Origin: an uncultured Bacteroidales bacterium
Lineage (GTDB): Bacteria > Bacteroidota > Bacteroidia > Bacteroidales > FEN-979
Assembly (NCBI GenBank): GCA_903845055.1
Contig: CAIMWF010000034.1
Coordinates: 18,150-82,149 of the forward strand
DNA: 64,000 nucleotides
Direction: 5' to 3'
The translations under genes were made by a program, and so were the position numbers. Shown here piece after piece: positions 42,911 to 51,699 of the stretch (position 1 is the first letter of the stretch; every line of letters starts with the position of its first letter). The notes under the pieces are model-generated. The model saw only the letters and a list, made by a program, of their open reading frames with translations, searched no databases and was not told the origin of the DNA.

Positions 42911-44755
42911 ATGAAATACCTGTACAAATTCACCCCTGAAATAATCCTGGTTTTATACGTCATGATTTTCCTGGTGTTCAAATCCCCGGAAAAATCGTGG
43001 GACCGGGTAATCAACAGCGATGGAAAAGGTTATTATGCTTACCTGCCGGCCATTTTTATATACCACGACCTGCAATTCAAATTCGTGGAGCAGTATGAAA
43101 CGCAATATTATCCTTCCAACCGTGCTGTATTCAAGGAGTTCAGGAATGATGCCGGAACCCGGAAGGTGGATAAATATTTCCCGGGGATGGCGGTGCTGTG
43201 GCTGCCTTTCTTCCTCTTCGGACATGTCATGGCGTGGCTGGAGATTTATCCCATGGACGGATATTCGCTCCCATACCAGTACTCGATTGCCCTTTCGGCG
43301 TTGCTTTTTCTATGGCTTGGCGCCCGGTGGCTGAAAAAATTGCTGAAACTTTTCGGTTCGGATGAAAGTACAGCCGCAGGCATCACCTTCGCGACCATCC
43401 TGGGCACAAACCTTATTTTTTTTACGATTGTCGAGCCCTCCATGACCCATGTTTACTCCTTCGCACTCATCACGGGGTTCATGTACGCCGTCTATCATTT
43501 ATTCCACCATTTCCATGCCAAATGGTTTGTACGATCGCTGCTGGCCTTCACCCTGGTTTTCCTGATCAGGCCCACCAACGGCCTTGTCGTGATCCTTATA
43601 CCATTCATTGCAGGTAGCCGCGTTGTGCTGAAAGAGACCTTCAGCAAGATCACCTCCGATAAGAAAACCCTTCTGCGGGGATTCGCGCAGGCATTGATTC
43701 TGCTTGCCGTTCCACTGGTATTGTGGTACCTGCAAACCGGGAAATGGATCGTGTACAGCTACGGCGATGAAAAACTGGGGTTCCTGCATCCTCATTTCCT
43801 CAGCATCCTGTTCAGTTACAATCGTGGATGGTTCGTGTATACGCCGATCGCTTTTGTTTCGATGTTCGGGCTGGCTGGCCTCTACAGGCAAAACCGCTTC
43901 AGGTTTTTCTGGTTGCTTGGATTCCTGCTCCTGTTCATCTACGTGATGTCATGCTGGTGGGTATGGTATTATGCCTCAAAATGCGGTCAGCGCGTATTCA
44001 TCGATCTCTATGCAATTGTCGGGATATTGTTGCTGTTCCTGTTTAAATCGGTGAAGGATGTTGTTTGGAAACAGTTGCTGACGGTGCTGGTGGTTCTGCT
44101 GGTGTCGTTGAACCTCCTGCAATTCTACCAGCATACCCAGTGGATCTTCCCGCCATACAACATTACCGGTGCCAATTACCGGGACTCCTTTTTCAGTCTC
44201 CATCGCAAAGCGAAGGTGTTTATTCCCGATGAGAGCGTTGCGGCCGTAAAATCCTTCACCCATGATATGGAAAGTGACAAGGGCCTCGCCTGGATGAACG
44301 AAAGAACACGCAACAACCTGGTTTATCACCAGGGGCACTGGTCATCGCTTGTGGAAAAAAAGATTCCTTACAGTGTTGGACTGGAAACGCGCATCGATTC
44401 ACTCTTCACGACTGCAAACCGCGTGATCAGGGTCAGCGCGTGGGTCCTGGCACCGAAAGATGCAAGCGATCCCACGCTGGTGGTCGATTACCAGACGAAA
44501 GGAAAAAGTGTGAGCTACAACCAGTTCATTCTCGACAAGTTTGTAGCCGTCGGGAAATGGACAAAGATCGAGGCGGCTTATTATGTCCCGGGGAACCTTG
44601 CGCCGAACAGCGTTGCAAAGATCTACTTTTTCAACCCGTCCCTCTATTACTGGCTGTATGTGGACGACCTTCAGATTGATTTCTGTTCGCTCAGGGATGA
44701 ACCTGATTTCAGGAAGATTGAAGGGGTCCTGTTGCCTGAAAAGGTCAACCTGTAA
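42911..44755 (+). CDS. Multi-pass membrane protein, GT-C glycosyltransferase-like
   Basis: 614 aa. About 11 membrane helices span residues 8-430, and a soluble C-terminal region of about 180 residues follows. The first extracytoplasmic loop begins with NSDGKGYYAYLPA, an acidic loop of the kind that binds lipid-linked sugars in GT-C enzymes, followed by KYFPGMAVLWLPFF. RPTNGLVVILIPF and YGDEKLGFLHPHFLSILFSYNRGWFVYTP are further family-like segments. The C-terminal region (RVSAWVLAPKDASDPTLVVDYQTKG) looks like a carbohydrate-binding or jelly-roll domain. Transfer of a sugar from a polyprenyl carrier is inferred; no close family name is certain. Confidence 0.7.
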   Translation: MKYLYKFTPEIILVLYVMIFLVFKSPEKSWDRVINSDGKGYYAYLPAIFIYHDLQFKFVEQYETQYYPSNRAVFKEFRNDAGTRKVDKYFPGMAVLWLPFFLFGHVMAWLEIYPMDGYSLPYQYSIALSALLFLWLGARWLKKLLKLFGSDESTAAGITFATILGTNLIFFTIVEPSMTHVYSFALITGFMYAVYHLFHHFHAKWFVRSLLAFTLVFLIRPTNGLVVILIPFIAGSRVVLKETFSKITSDKKTLLRGFAQALILLAVPLVLWYLQTGKWIVYSYGDEKLGFLHPHFLSILFSYNRGWFVYTPIAFVSMFGLAGLYRQNRFRFFWLLGFLLLFIYVMSCWWVWYYASKCGQRVFIDLYAIVGILLLFLFKSVKDVVWKQLLTVLVVLLVSLNLLQFYQHTQWIFPPYNITGANYRDSFFSLHRKAKVFIPDESVAAVKSFTHDMESDKGLAWMNERTRNNLVYHQGHWSSLVEKKIPYSVGLETRIDSLFTTANRVIRVSAWVLAPKDASDPTLVVDYQTKGKSVSYNQFILDKFVAVGKWTKIEAAYYVPGNLAPNSVAKIYFFNPSLYYWLYVDDLQIDFCSLRDEPDFRKIEGVLLPEKVNL

Positions 44756-44822
44756 GGATGTTTTTCATGTTTTTTATCAACATCGGATACTTGCGGTTTA
44801 ACATGACAACTCCCTTTTCCCA

Positions 44823-45026
44823 ATGTATATCCTGAAAATCAGGGGTACTGATAAGATTCCGGATTATATCCAGATCCGCGATGATTCCTTTACCCTCATA
44901 GCCTATTTCAAGATTTCCCGTCCTGGGTCGGCGCTCGCCCGGTGCAACCTGCTGCACAGGCTGGAGGAGATCCTTGCCACCGCCGATAAAATGGAATATG
45001 GCATCATGGAGAAAATTGAACTTTAA
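44823..45026 (+). CDS. Small conserved-looking protein upstream of ftsE
   Basis: 67 aa, soluble, no signal peptide. The sequence has a short beta-rich first half (MYILKIRGTDKIPDYIQIRD) and a helical second half (LARCNLLHRLEEILATADKM). It begins 67 bases after the membrane protein gene and ends 51 bases before ftsE in the same direction. Composition and placement suggest a real gene. I cannot assign a family; a role linked to FtsE is only suggested by position. Confidence 0.6.
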   Translation: MYILKIRGTDKIPDYIQIRDDSFTLIAYFKISRPGSALARCNLLHRLEEILATADKMEYGIMEKIEL

Positions 45027-45049
45027 CCCGACAATTCGGAGCAATTCGC

Positions 45050-45057
45050 TATTTTTG
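45050..45057 (+). promoter_or_regulatory. -7 box for ftsE
   Basis: TATTTTTG, exact TAnnTTTG, 20 bases before the ATG at 45078. Allows ftsE to be transcribed apart from the 67-aa gene. Confidence 0.55.
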
Positions 45058-45077
45058 TCAAAACCGAACAGACCTGC

Positions 45078-45749
45078 ATGACCGGCGCCAACATCATCGA
45101 ACTCGACAAAGTTTCCGTTTTCCAGAATGAAAATCTCATCCTGGCCAATGTATCCCTGACCATTCAAACCGGGGAATTCCTTTACCTGATCGGGAAAACG
45201 GGAAGCGGCAAAAGCAGTCTTCTGAAAACCATTTACGCAGAATTGCCGGTCAGGAGCGGCGCCGCAATGGTAGCCGGGTTCAACCTGCAGACACTCCGGA
45301 CCAGGGAGGTCCCGTTTTTACGGCGTAAACTGGGGATCGTGTTCCAGGATTTCCAGCTGCTGATGGACCGTTCGGTCAATGAAAACCTATTTTTCGTCAT
45401 GCGCTCAACCGGCTGGAAGGATAAGCGGCAGATGCAGAAACGGTTGCTGGAGGTGCTTGCCAAGGTGAACCTTGGAAACAAGGGTTCGAAGATGCCTCAC
45501 CAGCTTTCGGGTGGTGAACAGCAGCGCGTGGCCATTGCACGCGCCCTGGTGAACGACCCCGAGGTGATCCTGGCCGATGAGCCCACCGGGAACCTCGATC
45601 CCGAAAGTTCCGAAGGGATCATCAGCCTGCTGATGGATATTTCCAAAACAGGCCGGGCCGTGGTAATGGCGACGCATAATTATACGTTTTTCAACAAATA
45701 CCCGGCCCGTACGCTGATATGTGAAAACGGGAAAGTGATCCCCTTTTAG
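45078..45749 (+). CDS. ftsE: Cell-division ABC ATPase FtsE
   Basis: 223 aa ABC ATPase. Walker [12 protein letters not shown]-loop QDFQLL, signature [15 protein letters not shown] and Walker [14 protein letters not shown] followed by the switch His (MATHNYTF) are all intact. The closeness to FtsE is shown by [19 protein letters not shown] and the short C-terminus; LolD is the main alternative. FtsE with FtsX controls murein hydrolases at the septum. No ftsX follows, which is common in Bacteroidota. The stop codon overlaps that of convergent argF by four bases, so no terminator fits between the genes. Confidence 0.85.
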   Translation: MTGANIIELDKVSVFQNENLILANVSLTIQTGEFLYLIGKTGSGKSSLLKTIYAELPVRSGAAMVAGFNLQTLRTREVPFLRRKLGIVFQDFQLLMDRSVNENLFFVMRSTGWKDKRQMQKRLLEVLAKVNLGNKGSKMPHQLSGGEQQRVAIARALVNDPEVILADEPTGNLDPESSEGIISLLMDISKTGRAVVMATHNYTFFNKYPARTLICENGKVIPF

Positions 45750-46747
45750 GCGCCCAGTGTGGCAACCATGACGGCTTTTATGGTGTGAAGGCGGTTCTCG
45801 GCCTCATCAAAAGCAATGGAAGCAGGCGACTCGAAAACATCCTCGGTGACCTCCAGACCATCCAGCCCGTATTTTTTAAAGATGTCGAGTCCCACCTCGG
45901 TATCTTTATTGTGAAATGCGGGCAGGCAGTGCATGAATTTGGTTTTCGGGTTCCCGGTCATGGCCATCATTTTCGCGTTGACCTGGTATGGCAGCATCTC
46001 TTTGATGCGCTCGTCCCACAGATCCTTGGCTTCGCCCATCGATAACCAGACATCGGTATAAATGAAATCGACCCCCTTTACTCCCTCCTGGACATTTTCA
46101 GTAAGGGTGATCTTCGCCCCGGTTTCTTTGCCGATGGCACGGCATTGTTCAACGAGGGCTGCATCGGGCCAGTATTTCTTCGGAGCGCAGGCACGGAAAT
46201 CCATGCCCATTTTCGAGGCGCCTACCATCAGGGAGTTGCCCATGTTGTTCCGGGCATCGCCGCAGTATGCAAAGGCAACCTGGTGAAGGGGTTTGTCCGA
46301 ATGTTCAATCATGGTCAGGAAGTCGGCCAGTATCTGGGTGGGGTGGAATTCGTTTGTCAGGCCGTTCCAGACGGGAACACCCGCGTATTTTCCAAGCTCT
46401 TCCACGATCGATTGCCCGAAACCGCGGTATTCGATGCCGTCGTAAATCCTGCCAAGAACCCTGGCCGTATCCTTCATGGTCTCTTTTTTGCCGATATGCG
46501 ATCCTTCCGGGCCCAGGTAGGTGACACGGGCGCCCTGGTCGAACGCGGCAACCTCGAAAGCACACCGCGTGCGGGTCGAGGCCTTTTCGAAGATCAGGGC
46601 GATGTTTTTGCCTTTAAGGCGCGGCTGTTCGGTGCCGGCATATTTCGCCTTTTTAAGGTCCATGGCCAGATCGAGTAAAAATTTGATTTCCTGCGGCGTG
46701 AAATCCAATAATTTTAAAAAATTCCTGTTGCGAAGGTTGAATGACAT
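45746..46747 (-). CDS. argF: Ornithine carbamoyltransferase
   Basis: 333 aa. Carbamoyl-phosphate site [12 protein letters not shown] in [12 protein letters not shown], the ornithine loop region DVWLSMGE and the catalytic [11 protein letters not shown] are present; the sequence follows E. coli ArgF closely by recall ([52 protein letters not shown]). It makes citrulline from ornithine and carbamoyl phosphate, or runs in reverse in the arginine deiminase route. Many Bacteroidales use an acetyl- or succinyl-ornithine enzyme instead; the canonical motifs here point to free ornithine. No other arg or arc gene is adjacent. Confidence 0.93.
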   Translation of the reverse strand: MSFNLRNRNFLKLLDFTPQEIKFLLDLAMDLKKAKYAGTEQPRLKGKNIALIFEKASTRTRCAFEVAAFDQGARVTYLGPEGSHIGKKETMKDTARVLGRIYDGIEYRGFGQSIVEELGKYAGVPVWNGLTNEFHPTQILADFLTMIEHSDKPLHQVAFAYCGDARNNMGNSLMVGASKMGMDFRACAPKKYWPDAALVEQCRAIGKETGAKITLTENVQEGVKGVDFIYTDVWLSMGEAKDLWDERIKEMLPYQVNAKMMAMTGNPKTKFMHCLPAFHNKDTEVGLDIFKKYGLDGLEVTEDVFESPASIAFDEAENRLHTIKAVMVATLGA

Positions 46748-46758
46748 AAAGATGATTT

Positions 46759-46790
46759 TAGATTTACGAATTACGATTTACGATTTAAAT
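46759..46790 (-). repeat. AAATCGT-type heptamers in the argF leader
   Basis: Two ACGATTT units and two variants on the plus strand (AAATCGT on the argF strand), ending about 12 bases before the argF ATG. The same unit flanks the four-helix-bundle gene at 59804-60282. Confidence 0.8.
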
Positions 46791-46854
46791 TTTAGCCGGT
46801 GTTTAACAAGACAGATTGGTGAACGACCTGGATCATTCAGCTTAACATGGTGCG

Positions 46855-46885
46855 CAAAATTAAGAATTTCATATTTCCCTGCAAA
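46855..46885 (-). promoter_or_regulatory. Promoter of argF (TTTG ... TAATTTTG)
   Basis: Minus strand TTTG at 46882-46885, 19 bases, then TAATTTTG at 46855-46862, the full Bacteroidota promoter pattern. The leader of about 105 bases carries the AAATCGT units. The remainder of the 241-base gap is the octamer array at 46923-46986. Confidence 0.6.
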
Positions 46886-46922
46886 GAAACATCCTCGACC
46901 CAGAACCCTGTTTTCAAATTTT

Positions 46923-46986
46923 CGCCATTTCGCCATTTCGCTATTTCGCTATTTCGCTACCTCGCTACATCGCTACCTCGCTACCT
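46923..46986 (-). repeat. AAATAGCG/GCGAGGTA octamer array after the mscS-like gene
   Basis: Eight tandem 8-base units with drift along the array; plus strand CGCCATTT (2), CGCTATTT (2), then CGCTACCT/CGCTACAT (4). In the direction of the gene it follows the stop codon by two bases and reads AGGTAGCG to AAATGGCG, the same unit family as at 31924-31947. Confidence 0.92.
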
Positions 46987-46988
46987 TG

Positions 46989-48206
46989 TTATTCGCTCAC
47001 CACCGGCGACATCTGCACATCCCTCCCCGAGGGCCGCTGGAAAGCTTTCAGCCCGAATTCGGGCAGGCCGGCAAGGATATGTTCGAACAGGCTTGCCTGG
47101 AAATCTTCGAAACCGGCAAGGTCGGTGGGTGTATAGTAACCGTACATCTCGATCGGAAGTCCGTTCTCGGTTGGCTGCAGCAGTCTCACCATGATGGAGG
47201 CGTCCTTGTTGAGATACGGGATACTCCTGAGGTACCCGAGGAGGTATTCTCGGAACAGGCCCAGGTTGGTGGTCGTTCCGGGTTCGACGGTTCTATCCTT
47301 GTCAATATATTTTTTTTCCTTCAGGTTCTCCAGGATCAACTGGTCGGTGAAGCGGATGGATCCCAGGTCGATCAGGATCGATCTTTTCATGCGGCGACCA
47401 CCGGCCTCTCCCATGCTGCGCCAGTTCTGGAACGAATCGGAGATCAGGGTATAGGTAGGGATGCAACTCACGGAATTGTCGAAATTCCTGACCTTCACCG
47501 TTACGAGCGAGACATCTATTACGGTACCATCGGTGTTGTTCTTCGGCATGGTGATCCAGTCGCCGATATGCAGCATCTTGTTGTTCGACAACTGCACCCC
47601 GGCTACAAATCCAAGGAGGCTGTCCTTGAAGATGAGCATGATCACGGCCGACATCGCACCAAGCCCGGCAAGCAGCGTCAGGGGCGACTGTCCGATGAGC
47701 ACCGAGATCATGGCAATGCCGCCAACCACCCAGGTGACGATCTTGCCGATCTGCACATAGCCTTTGATCGGTTTGGCGTTCGACATGTCGAGATCCCCGT
47801 AGATGTGATAAACGGCATTTAAAAAGGAGACGATGACCATAAGCACGACCCAGGTCATGTAGAGATGCACCCCGAGTTCAATGTATTTGATGGCCTCCGG
47901 GTATTTTGAAATGCTGGGGGCCAGCGAAACATTGAGTACCAGCGCCGGTAAAAGCAGTGCCAGCCGGGTAAACACCTTTTGTTCGTAAAGATGGTCATCC
48001 CATTTGCTCACCGAGCGTTCCACCAGCCTTTTGAGAAATTTGTTGATGATGAACTTTGCAATGTAATATACGATGATGGAGCTGATCAGGATCAGGATCA
48101 GCGAAGAGAAGTCGGCCAGGTAACCGGCAAAGGTGCCGGAAAATCCCCAGTCGACGAGGGTCGCTTTAAAGCCTGTGTTCAGGGTCTGGGTGGAAACGGT
48201 TTGCAT
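46989..48206 (-). CDS. Small-conductance mechanosensitive channel, MscS family (YbdG-like)
   Basis: 405 aa. Five membrane helices in the first 180 residues lead into the MscS core: the pore helix region LTLLAGLGAMSAVIMLIFKDSLLGFVAGVQL, then the beta domain with NNKMLHIGDWITMPKNNTDGTVIDVSLVTVKVRNFDNSVSCIPTYTLI (residues about 205-252), which contains the GxWI and GxV motifs. The C-terminal alpha/beta domain is long, like YbdG. It opens on hypo-osmotic shock to release solutes. It follows the lipid kinase gene on the same strand with a TAATTTT array in the 88-base gap, and is probably the last gene of the phosphoglycerol transferase operon. Confidence 0.92.
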   Translation of the reverse strand: MQTVSTQTLNTGFKATLVDWGFSGTFAGYLADFSSLILILISSIIVYYIAKFIINKFLKRLVERSVSKWDDHLYEQKVFTRLALLLPALVLNVSLAPSISKYPEAIKYIELGVHLYMTWVVLMVIVSFLNAVYHIYGDLDMSNAKPIKGYVQIGKIVTWVVGGIAMISVLIGQSPLTLLAGLGAMSAVIMLIFKDSLLGFVAGVQLSNNKMLHIGDWITMPKNNTDGTVIDVSLVTVKVRNFDNSVSCIPTYTLISDSFQNWRSMGEAGGRRMKRSILIDLGSIRFTDQLILENLKEKKYIDKDRTVEPGTTTNLGLFREYLLGYLRSIPYLNKDASIMVRLLQPTENGLPIEMYGYYTPTDLAGFEDFQASLFEHILAGLPEFGLKAFQRPSGRDVQMSPVVSE

Positions 48207-48232
48207 ATGGAATAGGTATGAAATCGGGAAGA

Positions 48233-48260
48233 AATTAAAAAATTAAAAATTAAAAATTAC
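48233..48260 (-). repeat. TAATTTT heptamer array upstream of the mscS-like gene
   Basis: About four units with one extra A; in the gene direction it reads CG then TAATTTT units, 26 bases before the ATG at 48206. Confidence 0.88.
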
Positions 48261-48294
48261 GCATGCACAGCTATGTTTGTCCCCGGGCTTTCTT

Positions 48295-49185
48295 TCAGGG
48301 AACGACAACATTCAGGGACAAGGGGTTTATTTTTATGGATAATTCTTTTCCCATGATCATGGGATCGCCGTCGAGATGAATGCTTTTTCCTTTTTTCCGG
48401 ATCAGGGTCACCTCTTTCCCCCGGATGATCTCCACATAACGGGTCCGGTCAAATCTTTTCAGGAAAAGCAGCGGGGCCAGGAATATGGTTTTCCATTCGG
48501 GGACCTTCCCGACGATACAGACATCGATATAACCGTCGCTGACACTGGCTGAGGGGTTGATGGAGGTGTTGTTGCCGAACTGGCTGGAGTTGGCAAAACT
48601 TACCAGCAGGGCCCTGCGTTTATAAGTTTTACCGTCAATGATCAGCGTGTACTGCTTTGGTTTGTAGTTTTTATAGGAGCCGGCCGTGATCTTAAAATAG
48701 GTGGAAAATCCACGTTTCCCCGCCACCGCGAACTTCTTGGCAACGGATGCATCAAAACCCACGCCGGCGACATTGACAAACAGCTGGTCGTTGATGGTGG
48801 CCGTATCGATTTTTTCGATCTTCCCGGTACCGATCATCCGGATGGCACGTTTCAGGTTCATGGGGATGTTGAGATGACGTGCCAGTCCGTTCCCTGAACC
48901 GGCAGGCACGATCGCGAGCGCGGTGTCGGTTCCGACAAGTCCCGACGCTGTTTCATTTACTGTACCGTCTCCGCCCACCGCCACCACGATGTCATAGCCA
49001 TCCAGCGCCGCCTTCCGGCTTATTTCCGTGGCATTTCCGGGGGCATCGGTGTAGGCGACCCCGGTATGGAAGCGTTCCGGGTCAAGCAACCCGCCAACCA
49101 GCCTTTCCACCTTTTTCTGCCTCCCGATCCCCGAAACAGGGTTGATGATGAAAAGAATCCGTTTTTGCTTCTGTTCAGAGGTCAT
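48295..49185 (-). CDS. Diacylglycerol/lipid kinase, YegS/BmrU/LCB5 family
   Basis: 296 aa. The catalytic-domain signature VAVGGDGTVNETASGL holds the GGDGT nucleotide loop; IVPAGSGNGLARHLNIPMNLKRAI and the second-domain LFVNVAGVGFDASVAKKF follow, then the phosphate/product loop HLDGDP near the C-terminus. These soluble kinases phosphorylate diacylglycerol or similar lipids. It begins 76 bases after the phosphoglycerol transferase gene on the same strand. That enzyme releases diacylglycerol when it uses phosphatidylglycerol, so recycling the lipid to phosphatidic acid is a natural inferred role. Confidence 0.9.
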   Translation of the reverse strand: MTSEQKQKRILFIINPVSGIGRQKKVERLVGGLLDPERFHTGVAYTDAPGNATEISRKAALDGYDIVVAVGGDGTVNETASGLVGTDTALAIVPAGSGNGLARHLNIPMNLKRAIRMIGTGKIEKIDTATINDQLFVNVAGVGFDASVAKKFAVAGKRGFSTYFKITAGSYKNYKPKQYTLIIDGKTYKRRALLVSFANSSQFGNNTSINPSASVSDGYIDVCIVGKVPEWKTIFLAPLLFLKRFDRTRYVEIIRGKEVTLIRKKGKSIHLDGDPMIMGKELSIKINPLSLNVVVP

Positions 49186-49261
49186 ACGATCACGATCATT
49201 TCAAAATATCCGGTTGCCCGGTCAATCCAAAAGAGTCCTTTGTTTTTTCCCGGCAACCAGG

Positions 49262-51259
49262 TCAGCGGTTGTTGTCGATGATCATGCGGTTTTCAATCAG
49301 CCGGTTGTTATACTGCTGGATGTATGCCTTCAGAAAAAGTTCCAGCTTTCCCTTTTCAGGCAGCCTGGCGGCAGCCAGGTTATCTTTCTGCATGGGATCC
49401 TTCGACAGGTTGAATAAGGCGGTACAGCGGCTGCCGTCATGCTCCATGTAGTATCCATCCTTCATAAGTCCGTAAGTTCCGCTGATATAATGGATGGAGA
49501 AATTGTTCACGGCTGAGACACTGTCAAAAAGGTCGTTTCCGAAAGCCAGGTAATCCTTACCGTATCCCAGGTAGTTCAAAACGGTAGGCATGACATCCGC
49601 CTGCTGCGCAACCGCCGTGCTTTTTCCCCGAAGGTCGCTTCCCGGTTTAAAGAAAAGGAGCGGCACGGCATACTGTCCAGCATCAGTCTGGTAGTAGGGA
49701 TAGTATCCTTCCGAAGTATGGTCGGCTGTGATCACAAACAAGGTATTCCTGTACCATGGCATGTGCCGGGCTGTGTGAAAGAATTCACCCAGTGAATAGT
49801 CGGCGTACATGATGCTTTGCTGGATGGGCAGTTTGCCGGTGCGGAAGACGTTGACAAATTTTGCCGGGACATAATAGGGATGATGCGATGAAATGGAAAA
49901 CAGGGCGGCGGCAAAGGGTTGTTTAAACCCATTGATCGTCCGGGCGGTATACTGGAAAAACTCCTCATCCCTGATGCCCCATTTCCCGTCGTAATCACGG
50001 TCGTTGTTGTATTCCGACCGGCCATAATAGTGGTCAAACCCGACCAGGCGGGTGTAGGAGTCGAATCCCATGGTGCCGTTGGTCCCGCCGTGAAAGAATG
50101 CGGTGGTGTAACCAAAGGGTTTCAGCAATCCGCCGATGCTCGAGTACTTCCCTCCCGCATATCCCGACTGGATAAAGGATTCGTTCATCAGCGATGGTAT
50201 CCCCGACAGCACCGAGGGGATACCCTGGATCGAGGTTTTGCCGTTGGCAAAGGCATCGAAATACAACCCGCAACGGATCAGCGAATCGAGGAAAGGGGTA
50301 AAACCCTGGTAGCGCCCGTCGTCAAGCGACCGGTTCAACGACCCGATATGCTCACGTGAAAAACTCTCCAGGATAATGATCATCACGTTGTAATTTTTGA
50401 ACCCGGCCTTCCCGGGATGGTGAACCGGCGTATAAATATTTTCCAGTTCACGCTCTTTTTTAAACCATGTGACACTCTTCAGCGCTTCGTGGTTGATGGT
50501 TTTCACTATAGAAAACGGGGTGTTCAAAACCATGGGGATGAATTTGGCCTGGGTGTAATTACCCGCTGTCATAATGGAGACCGGCCGCAGCTGCGTTCCA
50601 CCACGTATTCCAACAACAGCCAATACCATGAGAACAATGGCAATGAGGGTGTTGCCCGCAAAAGAACCGAACCCTGCTCCCTTTTTCGCACCCTGATGTG
50701 CGACCCTGAACCGGGAGGCAACAAATACCAAAAGCACAACGAACAGAACCCAGATAATGGCAATATACCAGAAATCATGAAGGAACTGCGGAATCAGCTT
50801 GCTGAAGTCACCGCCGACCCCCACATAGGAAAAAATGTCGGCAGTTAGCCGCTTGAGCGTAAACCTGAAATAGATGGTGTCGCCAAAGTTTGTCATCAGG
50901 GCAAAAGAATTGATCAGGTAAAAATATCCGTTGGCAATGCCCTGGTAAATCCTGTTATACCTGAACGGGAAAGGCACCAGGCACATGATGATGAACGGTA
51001 CGTTGATCATGAGAACCGCCGAAAGATCGAACCGTATGCCTATGGCGAACATTTTCAGTATCTCCAAAGTACCGGGTCCTGAAAAGTAACCGAGGTTGAA
51101 AACGTAGAACAATATCCGTGAGCCGCTGAAGAGTATAAGAAGGAGCAGCAGTTTCATCATCATCACGAAATAGATGTTGCCTGTGGCCGGGTGCCTGCCT
51201 CTTTTACCTGATTTGCCGGTACTGCGGGGTCTGGATCGTTTAACGGGTTTTCTTGACAT
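49262..51259 (-). CDS. LTA synthase-like sulfatase-family phosphoglycerol transferase
   Basis: 665 aa. Five membrane helices in the first 210 residues are followed by an extracytoplasmic sulfatase-fold domain: MIIILESFSREHIGSL (metal-site Glu), GKTSIQGIPSVLSGIPSLM (the Thr is the likely nucleophile), FFHGGTNGTMGFDSY and VITADHTSEGYYPY (Asp-His metal site). Such enzymes move phosphoglycerol from phosphatidylglycerol to teichoic acids in Gram-positives and to periplasmic glucans or surface lipids in Gram-negatives (OpgB). First gene of a minus-strand set with the lipid kinase and MscS, which points to an osmotic or envelope role. The N-terminus has a basic stretch of about 30 residues before the first helix. 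Confidence 0.88.
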   Translation of the reverse strand: MSRKPVKRSRPRSTGKSGKRGRHPATGNIYFVMMMKLLLLLILFSGSRILFYVFNLGYFSGPGTLEILKMFAIGIRFDLSAVLMINVPFIIMCLVPFPFRYNRIYQGIANGYFYLINSFALMTNFGDTIYFRFTLKRLTADIFSYVGVGGDFSKLIPQFLHDFWYIAIIWVLFVVLLVFVASRFRVAHQGAKKGAGFGSFAGNTLIAIVLMVLAVVGIRGGTQLRPVSIMTAGNYTQAKFIPMVLNTPFSIVKTINHEALKSVTWFKKERELENIYTPVHHPGKAGFKNYNVMIIILESFSREHIGSLNRSLDDGRYQGFTPFLDSLIRCGLYFDAFANGKTSIQGIPSVLSGIPSLMNESFIQSGYAGGKYSSIGGLLKPFGYTTAFFHGGTNGTMGFDSYTRLVGFDHYYGRSEYNNDRDYDGKWGIRDEEFFQYTARTINGFKQPFAAALFSISSHHPYYVPAKFVNVFRTGKLPIQQSIMYADYSLGEFFHTARHMPWYRNTLFVITADHTSEGYYPYYQTDAGQYAVPLLFFKPGSDLRGKSTAVAQQADVMPTVLNYLGYGKDYLAFGNDLFDSVSAVNNFSIHYISGTYGLMKDGYYMEHDGSRCTALFNLSKDPMQKDNLAAARLPEKGKLELFLKAYIQQYNNRLIENRMIIDNNR

Positions 51260-51281
51260 GTAGGCTGTTGTAAGAAGTCTG

Positions 51282-51289
51282 CAAAATTA
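51282..51289 (-). promoter_or_regulatory. -7 box for the phosphoglycerol transferase gene
   Basis: Minus strand TAATTTTG, exact TAnnTTTG, 22 bases before the ATG at 51259. Confidence 0.55.
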
Positions 51290-51344
51290 AAGCAATCGGG
51301 GGATTAAATGCAGATATTTTTTAAACACAACTGCAGTAGAGGAA

Positions 51345-51465
51345 ACCGCCCCGGCAACAGGCGTCGCAACTTAATCGAGGGGGTCACGGCCCCCTGAAAA
51401 ACAGGCCTGAAAATGGCAGGTGCATTACCTCGCGACGCCGGGCTTATCCATGGATCATGGAAAAG
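51345..51465 (+). other. Candidate structured RNA or regulatory element in a 440-base divergent gap
   Basis: Two 8-base arms, GGCGTCGC (51360-51367) and GCGACGCC (51432-51439), pair perfectly across 64 bases. Inside are AGGGGG/CCCCCT (6-bp stem) and a CCTG/CAGG stem, giving a three-way-junction shape; just outside is TCCATG/CATGGA with a 3-base loop (about 51447-51461). I could not match it to a known riboswitch, SRP, tmRNA, 6S or RNase P pattern. It ends more than 100 bases before the -7 box of the FIST gene, so it is either a separate small RNA or a DNA-level control region. Strand is a guess. Confidence 0.4.
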
Positions 51466-51566
51466 AGGCTGAGAGAGCTGAAGTTACGCCTGTCCGGGGT
51501 ATTCGCGTGACACGTCAATTCAGCCGGTAATTTTCAAGATAATTTCAAATTACTCAAATAAACCTC

Positions 51567-51618
51567 TAAATTTGTCTGTTGACATTCCCCGGTTTTCAGG
51601 AATACAGGCACCTGTATT
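51567..51618 (+). promoter_or_regulatory. -7 box and leader hairpins of the FIST-kinase operon
   Basis: TAAATTTG at 51567-51574 is an exact -7 box, giving a leader of about 120 bases. The leader holds AATACAG/CTGTATT (51601-51618, 7-bp stem, 4-base loop) and CCGGTT/AACCGG (51632-51651, 6-bp stem). Confidence 0.5.
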
Positions 51619-51699
51619 TCGCAGCAGGAAGCCGGTTTTTCCTTGAACCGGTTGTACGAAAAATTTCTTCCGTTCGGAGTATGACAAACATTTGATCAG

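Noticed and set aside
49207..49261. Inverted repeat GGTTGCC / GGCAACC after the phosphoglycerol transferase gene as a terminator
   Set aside because: The loop is about 30 bases and no T tract follows the stem on the gene strand.
51345..51465. Known riboswitch (TPP, cobalamin, SAM, c-di-GMP) or housekeeping RNA
   Set aside because: A CTGAGA-like string and GC stems are present nearby, but the conserved cores of these RNAs are missing, so only an unassigned structured element is reported.
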